NCBI GenBank assembly: GCA_047967505.1
Contig: CM106539.1
Source of the DNA: Dipteris shenzhenensis
Lineage: Eukaryota > Polypodiophyta > Polypodiopsida > Gleicheniales
Reading direction: 5' to 3' (one strand)
Length of the DNA stretch: 64,000 nt
Positions within the stretch are counted from its first letter, which is position 1; the number at the start of each line of letters is the position of its first letter. Below the pieces are notes generated by a model. The model did no database searches. It saw only the letters and a list, made by a program, of their open reading frames with translations, and was not told where the DNA came from. The position numbers and the translations under genes are program-made. Of this stretch, positions 54,900 through 64,000 are shown piece after piece.

Positions 54900-56620
54900 T
54901 ATGAGGTTAATCCTGTGATGTCTTGAGGCCTAGTAATAGGTTCCTTGACTATTGATTCCCAACTCTTCTAAGCCATATAAGGACATGCTATCTCCCTCCT
55001 TTAGTTGTTGCAATGCGGGGTCTTCTTCAAACATCCAGTGCATTAGTGTGTACCCTTCTGTTAAAGAGCATGAGGTAATTTTGTCTTCCACCCTTTCAAT
55101 TACTTGCAAGGACTTAGAGGCTCTAGTGATTGCCTCATGCCTCAAATAGTCTTTGCTCAAACTTTTCTTGGCACTCATGTACCATGTTTTGTGCCTCGAT
55201 AAGGTGCTTCTCTAGCAAGGGGTTTGGATATTTGTCCTAACTTTTGGGATTTATGGTACTACCTTGGATAGGGGTCCTTAGTGATTCCTTTATTCTTCGA
55301 GAGAAGGACTAATCAAGCCTCCATTTCAAAAAGTATCACCAGACGAAGATGATGTGGCCACGGTGGCAATGTCTTCATCAAACCCATCCTGGATGATAAC
55401 CCTGTCATGTCCCTTTCCAACCTTAGTGACTCGTTGAGAATTTCCACATGTAGATGGAGTTGCCTCTCTAAGTTGCGATGTGCTAGCCTTATCTCTTTAG
55501 GCCTACTTACAAAGTTCCTTAATAAAGGTCTTAGCTTGTGAGCTCTTGTAATTACATTTAATGGTACTGAGGACACTTGGCCTCTCTCAATGCTAAGAAG
55601 ATTACGACTTGCATTCTTAGATGTAGTAGTTGGCACTGTTGGTCTCAGCCTTGAGCAATCCTTATAGAGATGGTCAACTCCACACCTAGTGCCCAATGGT
55701 GCTTCCCAATGACTAGGTAGTTTTTCCACCAATACTTGATTCATGGGAGTGATTTGTGGTGGTGGGGTTTGAGGTTCCAGTATGGGTGGGAGTAATCCGA
55801 GATTTTGAGTCCTAAATTTCCCTTAAATGGCATGAGTGGCTCCTTATATTGGTAATTGTCCTTGGTCCTACGGGTTTGATGGTGCATAAAAGTAAGAGGT
55901 GGTCATTGTTTCTAGTATATTATTTGGGGAATAATCTTAGAATAACGACATTGTGATGTCTCATGAATCCCCCATTTGCACAATGTGTACAATAGAGCAT
56001 GGGTGTTGCTCAAATGCAACTGCAATCCTTGATGGGATGGTTTCTAGTACATATCCCACACCACACATTATTGTGACTTGGAAATAGGTGTGGATTATCA
56101 GAGGCTTCCTTGGCCATCTGTCCTTCCAAATTGCTAGCTTACTTGATTTAATAAATTAGTATCCACTAGTTCCTCCATATTCACACCCTTGGTGGGAGGG
56201 GTTGTCTCCTTGACATTGCTTGAAGTAGTGGGCTACAAGGTCTAGGTTACTTTTGAGGAGGCAGATGTGGTCTTCCCACCTTGGGCCTTTTCTTTCATGT
56301 TGTCATCTAAGCATACATCAACCTTGCTTGTAGAACTCAAATGATGTGGGATTCATGGTAAAAAGATGGTCATGAAGCTTACAGTCCCACAAACCTATGA
56401 GGAAGTGTGGCAATAGTTTTGCATCACTTATTCTCTCATAAGGTTCACAATGGGAGTTCAAGTGTATGATTCTAGCATTATAATCCTTAAGAGACTCATC
56501 TCTTTTTGCTTGACCTCCTAGAGTTGGTTGAGTGGACTCCACTTGGGTCCATTGGGAGCAACCCCACTATGAAGGACTTTTGCAACGTGTCCCAATTAAT
56601 TTTCTCCTCTGAACTCGACC
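54900..56620 (-). pseudogene. Ty3/gypsy gag and following linker, minus strand
   Basis: The capsid region is at 56542-56318 (RDESLKDYNARIIHLNSHCE, then LLPHFLIGLWDCKLHDHLF), the Retrotrans_gag pattern. Downstream on the same strand are a zinc-knuckle-like CGVDHLYKDCSRL (about 55680) and frames 55744-55313 and 55178-54930 with protease-side sequence of uncertain nature. Several stops are present. LTRs were not identified. Confidence 0.6.
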
Positions 56621-56944
56621 TTGTCTAGTTTCCCAATGTCTCCAAGCGTCTCACAGATCTATTCAAAATGTTCAATATGGGAGATTGGGTCTCCTTCCCT
56701 TAAGAACTTGGTGATAAGCTTAGAGATCATGATGGGTTTACTTCTACATAAATTTTGGTCTCTGTCCATAAATGTTGGAGGCATGGCCTCCCTTCCTAGT
56801 GCAACACTAGGATCCTCATTGCCTCATCGATAAGTATTGATTGCAGAGTAGGTGGATCTTGAGGATATGGTGACCCACCTGTTGAGATATCGAGCTCCAC
56901 TCGTGATATGCCAGGGTGACCGTTGTGCATTTATGTCATCGACT

Positions 56945-57233
56945 TGTTAGCTGCAGATGCGGTTGGTACACTGCCCATGAATAATAACCAGATGATAGCT
57001 ATCTTTATATACTCTAGTTAGTGGCTCAGTTAGTATGCCACCTAGGTTAGCTGAGTTTGGTTTGAGACCCACATATAGGGTTCACCTATTCCTTTTGTAC
57101 TAAGAGAGAGTTTTTTTTGCTTACACAACTAAGAAGAGGAAAACTGTTTTCAACCTCCACCTTTGTGTGTATTCCCCCATTGTGTATGTGAGAAAGCTAC
57201 AAGTGAGACTCCTTCTCTCCCACTCTCTTCGCA
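56945..57233 (+). repeat. 5' LTR of plus-strand copia
   Basis: Starts TGTTAGCTGC and ends CTCTTCGCA, 289 bp, immediately before a primer-binding site. A TATA-like TTTATATACT lies at about 57003-57013. The end does not form a clean inverted repeat with the start beyond TG...CA, so the start is less certain than the end. Confidence 0.65.
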
Positions 57234-57245
57234 TGGTATCAGAGC
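57234..57245 (+). other. primer-binding site, initiator tRNA-Met type
   Basis: TGGTATCAGAGC right after the LTR end, identical to the site at 28587. Confidence 0.9.
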
Positions 57246-57707
57246 TCGGTTCATGGTAAGGAGCTCAAGAAAGCAAACAAAGTCCGCGGTGTCTTGGTAA
57301 GAGGATCAGTGTTGCTTTTCTTTTTTGAGTTTGGGAGCAAATCTTTGCAGGTAGCACAGCCGAAAAGTGTAGGAGTGCACTGTCTCAGATTGGAACACCC
57401 TTTGCGATGTGACGAGAGGGTAGTATATGCTGTGGGGCCCGTTTTGGTAGTGGAAGTTTTCCATAGGCACTCAGAAAAATGTTATGTTTTTGTTATGCGA
57501 CCACTGTTCTGCACGTCGGTAAAAAGTTTCCACAGAAATTGCATTGTATGCCTGTGCACAAAGATATTGGGAGTGACAATCTCATTCTTATTGCCTGATC
57601 ATGCAAAATCGTCACTAGGAAGTGACTGTGTGGTCAAATATCACTTTCGTCAGTTTTGCAGATTTGCCCTTGTGAGATAGAAGTGTTGTTTTTTGCAGTG
57701 TTTTGTA

Positions 57708-58405
57708 ATGGTGTCTGATGCTTTTTCACAAATTGTCACTGAAAAGCTTGACAAGAACAACTTCCAAGCATGGAAGTTTAGAATGACGAACTTCCTTAAG
57801 GGAAAAGGCTATTGGGAGTTCATTACTGGAGCTGAACAAGAACTAGTTATTCCTAATGTTTCCAATCAACAAGAGTTGCAGGCACTTAAAGGATGGCATG
57901 AGAGAGCCAGAAAAGTTATGTACTGCTGTCTATCAATATTTTAGATTCTATGATTGTGCATATTCAGGATGGAAGCACATCGAAGGAGGTGTGGGATACT
58001 TTGATAAAAATGTATAGCACAAATATGCAGGCTAGGAAAATGCAGCTCAAGCAGGAGTTGCATAATGTGTAGAGAGAAAATATGAGCATCAATGACTACC
58101 ACATGAAGGTGAAGAAGATTGCAGATGCATTTGCTTCTATTGGGTCACTAGTGGAAGATGATGATTTAGTTTCTGTGACCTTGAATGGTCTAGGAAAGGA
58201 TTATGCACAATTCTGGACATCCATTGCCATCCGTGAAAAATTTCCTGATTTTGAGGAGTTGATTGCTCTTCTAATTTTTGAAGAGCAAAGAAATGGTGGT
58301 GCATCTTCTTCAGGAGAAACTTCAAAAGAAGCTGTCTTCTACTCAAATGCTGGAAGAGGTAGAGGCAGAGGTAGAGTAGACCGATGTAGAGTTCATTGCC
58401 AATAG
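57708..58405 (+). pseudogene. Ty1/copia gag (truncated element)
   Basis: The first ATG of the gag frame is at 57708 (MVSDAF). Residues read VTEKLDKNNFQAWKFRMTNF and GYWEFITGAE, then after a stop near 57940 the frame resumes SKEVWDTLIKMYST, SINDYHMKVKKIADA, VSVTLNGLGKDYAQF and a Gly/Arg-rich AGRGRGRGR. This is the UBN2-type copia gag. The leader 57246-57707 separates it from the primer-binding site. The element ends around 58410 without a zinc knuckle or pol. Confidence 0.85.
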
Positions 58406-58539
58406 ATACAATGGGACTTGGTTTCCTAATTGCTTCTGGCCTCAATGGTTGAGTTGATAGTAGTAGCTGAGGTTCCCCTTGTACCCCATTCTCCCTAGAA
58501 AGTGGATTTATAATGTCTGTTGGTTCTGTTAGTCCAAGG

Positions 58540-59270
58540 TAGTGACGACGACTGGCTAATGCAACGACTCAATCAATGCAACGAATCCATTCACGTAGTA
58601 TCTAGCTAATATAGCAACTCGATTAACACAGTACAATTGGCTAATGCAGTGACTCAATTAGCCTTGGGGTGCCAAATCCCTTTAATATGAAAACCTATCA
58701 AAATCTTGTGAGGATGAGATGAATATAAGAATATGCCATGAGTAGGCATTATTCGTATTAACATGGTTGTGTTCTACACTAAAAGAGCTTTAAACATGTC
58801 TTTATACCTTGAAATTTGGGTAACACATAAAAAAGTTACATTAATTTGAAAGGAGATGGGTTTCAATATTTAAGAGTATTTTTTGTTTTACCCCCCCTTG
58901 GGCCTCACATATCATGAAAAAAATGTACAAATATTCAAATCTTGTATATTTTTCAAGGTATATACCTTATGTTTTGTGGGAGGGGGGACATGAAATTTTC
59001 ACATATTTCCCTTGCATATTTGAAAATTTTTAAGGAAATCCTTGCATATTATATATGGACCTTGTCCCCCCATACCTGGGATTTTGGACAAGGATAGTAA
59101 CATATTACATATTGAGTTGGCGCCCCAGGCAATTAGCATGATGACTTGAGGACCCGCTGCATTATTATAGGAGTGCCTTGATGACTCACTACATTGCTAT
59201 AGCAACGACTTGAGGACTCGCTACATTATTGTAACAGTGACATGAGGACTTACTGCATTAAGCTTAACGC
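58540..59270. repeat. degenerate minisatellite-like region
   Basis: Two clusters of variants of GCAACGACTYAA/GAGGACTCGCTACATTATTG-type phrases: 58550-58660 (AATGCAACGACTCAATCAATG and relatives) and 59140-59265 (units of roughly 32-39 bp, each with GA-TGACT, CGCT/CACT-CATT and TATAG/TAACAG). Unit boundaries are uneven and divergence is high. The AT-rich DNA between them shows no gene. Confidence 0.5.
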
Positions 59271-59599
59271 AATGCCACACAAACACACAATTTTGTTGAC
59301 AATTGGTTTTTGACATTTCCTTGATTTTTGGAGTTTCTTTTTGAGATTTTCTACATGTGGGGGGTGCTATACTACCCAATCGACCTAGTTAATGCAAAAA
59401 AAAAAAAAACTAAATTAAAGGACAAAAGGGAGGTTTTGCAAAAAGTGACAGTTTTTCCCTTTCAAACCACTTCAAAATTCACTCCTAGCACCATTTCTTG
59501 GTACTTTTGTTGGAATTTGTTATCATACACACCTTAACAATCACCCAATCTACCTTTCTACAAACTTTGAACACTAATAAACACTAGCAAAAAGCATAT

Positions 59600-60970
59600 C
59601 TAGGACTCCCTGATAACGGTGCCAAAAATGTGGTCTCCAATGGTGACTCATGTATCGTGGGGATCTTGCCGGAACGCCAATGGAGTACTCCTCCAAGATG
59701 CTCTGGATTGAGAGCATTGCATGCAGATGTTGTCCAGTAGTGTCACTCTAGTGACTCTCAGATTGTTGCCTCAAAATGGGGAGTCTATGCGTCAAAAGTA
59801 ATGATCTTTGGATTCACTAATGCTCTTGCAACATTCTAGTGGCTAATGATCACCACCTTCAAGGAATACCTGAGGGATTTTCTAGAGGTTTTTCTAGATG
59901 ATCTATGCATTCATGAGTGATCATCTCAAATATTTGATGCTTGTATTCGACATATGTCATCTCTAAGGAATCTCCCTAAATCCCTTGAAGCACCATTTCT
60001 GGATGAAGTATGGGGTAATACTTGGGCACATAGTGTCAAAGAATGGAATTTCCATTGACTATAATAAGATTAAGCTTATTTTGGAACTACCCCCAACCAT
60101 GAATGCAAAGGGTATATGACAATTCACCAAGCATATGGGCTATTACTGCTAATTTATTTACAATTATGTTGAGATTGCCTACCCTAGGTACAAATTGTTG
60201 ATTGTATTACATTGGACAAAAGAGTATCAATTATCCGATGAGACCCTTAAGTTGGTGGTCTTGGCATCTACCCCTATTCTGCAAGCACCCAATTGCGACT
60301 TAGTATTTCATGTTCACATTGATGCATCAAAATTTGTGGTAGGGTGCATATTGGCACAACCCAATGAGTTTAACTTGGATTATCCTAGATACTTCACTAG
60401 TTGCCAGTTGAATGATGCTAAGATGAGCTATACCACAATAGAACGCAAAGGATTGGCCATGTTGTATGCAGTTAAAAATTTTAGGCATTTTTTGTTAGCA
60501 AACAATTTTGTCTTCTTTGTAGATCACTAGGCCCTCCTATACTGGTCAAAAAGCCATGCATGACTAGCCGCATCACTCGATGGATGCTAATCCTTCAAGA
60601 ATTTGACTTTACAGTGGCGGTCAGGAAGGGATGTATGCACTTCATGGCTGATCATATGTCTTGGATCCCTAATGGAGAACTCACGACAAGAGTGGAAGAC
60701 GATGTTCTAGATGCCCCATTATTCTTGCTAGTATTGGTTCCTGAGTGGGCACAAGAGATCACACACTTCTTAGAAAATGGGTTCCATCAGGACAAAACAG
60801 TCAATAAGGATAGTGCTAGAAATTTGATCAAAGACATGGCCCCATATCAATTGATAGCCAAACAGCTCTACTGGATGGAAAAAGATGGTATTATGCATAT
60901 AGAGATAAGAAAAAGCATTGAGGAAGTAGACTATGCAACTGTGGCTCTAATGGGGCTCGAGTTGCTTTAG
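59600..60970 (+). pseudogene. Ty3/gypsy RT and RNase H fragment
   Basis: RT remnants at about 59790-59920 (FGFTNALATF, then FLEVFLDDLCIHE, in which FLDD is the catalytic motif). Connection and RNase H are at 60195-60530 (DLVFHVHIDASKFVVGCIL, then SYTTIERKGLAMLYAV, then NFRHFLLANNFVFFVDH). The continuation 60560-60970 reads TSRITRWMLILQEFDFTV and GCMHFMADHMSW. The first and second RNase H acidic residues are retained. Stops interrupt RT, and one stop follows VDH. Integrase and LTRs are absent. Confidence 0.8.
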
Positions 60971-63900
60971 TACACCACGTTTTGAGTGCATATAGGGAAT
61001 GATATTAGAGAGAAATGCAATCAAATGTGGTGCAATGTCAAGAGCAAGAGAGAAAACACCCATGCTTCTGAAACAAGTTCGAAGCAACGTACCGCAAAAA
61101 AAACAATGCAAATGCAATTGCAAAAGAGTCTTCGAAAAGAGGGAGTCTCTTAGCCAAGAAAAGAGGGAGGGGGCTAAGTGATAAAACAATTTTATGCTTT
61201 CAAAGGAAGAGAAGCAGTGATTCAATCGTATCAATACCTTTACTTTGAGATTCTTATCGACCATGAGCATGATAGTAAATCTTATACCTGAGGGTTGGGG
61301 TTGGTCACCTTGCAAGGTGAGTCAGACAAGAAATTGCACCAAACTCAGCAGGGGAGTAATATAAAATTGACTAGGGGAAGAGTAGCAGGTGGGGAAAGGA
61401 ACCACTTGAGTGAGGTTTTAAGTAGCAGCTTCAAGGAAATCATTTCATCAAGAAGAGTCGCGATGGGCAGCAGTAGGAAAATTTTGGTGGGGGGGTTATT
61501 AAACAAGAGTCCTTAAATTTCTTTAAATATTGTAAGGAGGTCACATAGGAAATAGATCAAAATGAAACACGTATAGCTCACCAAAAAAATAGGCATTACT
61601 TGTTGTCAAAGTAATGAAAGAGGGTACATATCTCATCATAAAGATATGCCAAAACCATTATTTCCAAATCTCTAAGAGGGTTATTCCTCATTAGCGTTGG
61701 TATGCCAGAGCTAAGGAGGAGTGTATGAATGTAAGGGAATATGAAAATGTATTAGTACAAGTGATACATGATCCATCAACCGGGGAGTTTTTTACTGCCA
61801 ATATATGGGTCATAAGGGTTGTATAGATGGAAAGGGGCAGGATCATGTGGAAGCAATATTGTGTAGGTGTTAGTATGTGTGAGTGAAAGGGGATGCATGT
61901 GCATAGGTGTGACCAATTAACAAAATGGTAATGTGTGTGTGTATGTGCCCACCCCCAACCCAAAGGGTAGGAGGACAAGGTAGGAGGTAGGTTCCACCAA
62001 GTGGAACCTACCTCCCACCAAAAAGATCAATGACATATTTAGTATCAAAGTGTAAACTAGGGAAGATATTAGATTTCAGAAAAAGAAGAATATGTTTTCT
62101 AATCAGATCTCTCTTAAAACCATTTTTCTCAAAAAGATGTATCAGTCTAAGAAGATCTACATAGGCCCATGAGGATTGGGAAGCATTGTAGATGAGTGGT
62201 TATACTTGAGACACAAAATTTGAAAGCATGGTTTATAGGTCTTTTACTGTCCTCACATATATTAAGAATACATTGTTACATGGCAACTTGTCCTTTTTCC
62301 AATGAGTATGTGTAAAAAACTCACCAATAAAGGGTCTAATAGTGTGAAAGAAGTGTTAAGGTAAGTGGTGAAATTTGACAGCAATGAGAGATAGAGAGAC
62401 ATTCCAAAAGAAGTGATAATGGAAGATGTTCCTTTCGACATGACTAGGATAGGACAATAGAGAACTACAATTGATGGCGTCTTTGGAAAGGAGATAAGGA
62501 AAAAGACTAAAGTGAAAGTTGTAATTTTTGGAAAATACACATATAAAGATACACAAGGAAACAAGACGAGAAGTGACAATAAGCAAGATGAGGATGTCTT
62601 CATCCTTGAGTGGAGAAGGAAGTCATTTGCAAAATGACTAAAAGATTCAGGTCGGCAACCTAAAAGAGACACAGAGAATGTTGAATTTGTGCTCGTGGCT
62701 TAGTCCATGGGCATACTTGCTGGACTCCTCAGAATCTGGACTTTCCACTCAAAATCCTACTGCCAAAACCTAAAAGTCACTTCTTTGTAAAAAACCTTAG
62801 GTCATATCTAATGAAAACTCAAAACTGATTCACTCTTATTGTCTACATGATAGTCAAAAGCTGTCCCTCTCCATACGTGGCTAGCTCTTCTTCTACCTCG
62901 AGCTCTACAGTGCAGGTGGGCTCTCTACTACCTTGTCTTGGTTCCAATATTCTTCCATGACTAGCTTAGAATTCATTGCAACCTCTTGGTCGTCCAAATT
63001 TTGCCAACCTCTTTTTCCTTGGTGCAAGTGCTCTTCTCTCCTAGCCGTGTATATTTGTGTCCTTGCTAAATGTGTTTCAAACATTGTTTAGTACTTGAAT
63101 GATATGAAGGGATGCCCGGGAACAATCCTCAATCTAGACACCGATTGTCAGACAGGTCTACAAGATTCTGAAATAATCAGAGGATATTTGGAGATATCTT
63201 TTGAAATAATTTGCTAAATCAAGTAGTTGTTATGGCTTTGTTTAGGTCATTGTTGTGGGAATTCGTACACTCAGTTCTACAGAGATCAATATGCTCAATC
63301 CACTTGATTCCCCACTCAAACTTTTAGCACGACTTTCTCCAATAGGATCGCCAAATTTTGAAGGTCTTTCTCTCACCCTCGGTTTGACTAATGTCCTTGT
63401 GCTCAGTGAGTGCTCGGCTACATAAGATATTGCAATCCAGTGGTTGTTTCATGCTATCTAAACCACTCGGAGTGCAAAAAGAGATATCAACAAAAAAACA
63501 CTAACAATTGGCATTCATACTGTGTGGGTGACCAGGGGGTGACCAAATGAAGATGGGTGAATAAAAACTCAAGCAAAATAGAAGCAATGCATAGAGTACA
63601 AGAATAAATAATTTAATGACACAACCACACAGTTGTATTGCCCAAAGAAGAGTATATTTGTTTTACAAATGGCTCGTAGCTGTAGAACTAGTTCTTAGAT
63701 ACTGACTCTCACTCTTATAAAGAAAGTTCTTGGAGACCAATAAAACAATACTGAAGACTAATGATAGCTGAAGAAGAAATATATATCACCAAAGGAACTC
63801 AATACAAGAGAAGGTATGAGAGAGAAGCTTTGGAGGGAGCAAACATCAGTCCTCCAGGGAAGGCAATTGTAGTGGACTTCTGCACTAGCTCCACAAGTTG

Positions 63901-64000
63901 GAACTGAACCAGATCTGAGACAGCAAACTGATGCAAGGGTTGCTGCAGATCTAGAACAAAAAGAACAGTAGATGGAGTAGAAGTTGGGGCAGATCTGGAG
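60971..64000. other. unclassified AT-rich DNA
   Basis: No supported gene. The frames 60947-61315 minus, 61691-61978 minus and 62262-62672 minus lack domains and overlap others. 63100-64000 has LTR-like punctuation (short AC- and GA-rich stretches) but no recognisable terminus. The only strong structural signal is the hairpin at 61983-62015. Confidence 0.4.
61983..62015. repeat. perfect 15-bp stem hairpin
   Basis: GGAGGTAGGTTCCAC and its exact reverse complement are separated by only CAA. No U-tract follows, and the setting is intergenic plant DNA, so it is not a bacterial-type terminator. It could be a transposon end or a small-RNA fold. Confidence 0.85.

Noticed and set aside
61983-62015. 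Rho-independent terminator
   Set aside because: No T-tract follows and the context is eukaryotic.
62262-62672. 136-codon hydrophobic minus-strand ORF
   Set aside because: Hydrophobicity follows from A/G-rich plus-strand sequence read antisense; a second overlapping frame is equally long and neither has a domain.
1-64000. tRNA or rRNA genes
   Set aside because: I looked for B-box-like GGTTCGAATCC sequences and rRNA core motifs and saw no convincing candidate by eye; a tRNA covariance search would be decisive.

Overview
The window is nuclear DNA from a land plant with a large, retrotransposon-rich genome. The evidence is one clear plastid-protein gene (TGD1, with a transit peptide) in a sea of decayed Ty3/gypsy, Ty1/copia and LINE sequences. 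Copia primer-binding sites match the plant initiator-tRNA(Met) type (TGGTATCAGAGC), and one LINE family carries the plant-type ORF1 (DUF4283 plus zinc knuckle). A non-flowering plant (gymnosperm or fern grade) is my guess, mainly because of the second, animal-like LINE family; the sequence does not prove it. I found no rRNA, tRNA, CRISPR or bacterial-style operon.

Layout. 0-6.5 kb: unclassified DNA with a W-box/G-box tandem repeat (1.42-1.64 kb), three about 181-bp satellite-like monomers (2.03-2.58 kb), a candidate small secreted glycoprotein gene on the minus strand (3720-4052) and a Ser-rich duplicated coding fragment beside it. 6.5-11.2 kb: gypsy gag, a fragment of an L1-type LINE, then gypsy RNase H/integrase. 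11.2-15.1 kb: unknown ORF remnants, copia RT/RNase H and its 3' LTR. 15.5-21.1 kb: minus-strand gypsy gag, acidic ORFs of unknown kind, and a 5'-truncated LINE with an internal tandem duplication. 23.1-25.8 kb: 5'-truncated chromodomain gypsy element with its 3' LTR start.

27.5-38.4 kb: a tandem LTR-INT-LTR-INT-LTR array of a small non-autonomous copia-like element (internal regions of only about 555 bp). Its middle LTR was split by a LINE (29258-34333) that has a perfect 14-bp target-site duplication and a poly(A) tail, but whose reverse-transcriptase core has been removed by an in-frame deletion.

39.2-46.1 kb: a second, unrelated LINE family. A nearly full-length minus-strand copy (about 39500-45341) sits inside the C-terminal zinc finger of an older plus-strand copy of the same family (39212-39501 and 45342 to about 46134). 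This family encodes an ORF1 of coiled-coil/RRM/CTD type, normally associated with animal L1, and an ORF2 whose C-terminal tail carries a PCNA-interaction (PIP) box conserved between the two diverged copies. I consider this the most interesting signal in the window.

46.8-47.9 kb: the only well-supported host gene, TGD1, on the minus strand as one uninterrupted reading frame. 48.8-49.35 kb: a nearly perfect 273-bp direct duplication. 50.4-58.4 kb: minus-strand copia pol, minus-strand gypsy gag, and a plus-strand copia LTR/PBS/gag. 58.5-64 kb: a degenerate minisatellite, a gypsy RT/RNase H fragment and otherwise unclassified AT-rich DNA with one strong hairpin. All transposon genes seen are interrupted by stops, frameshifts or truncation.
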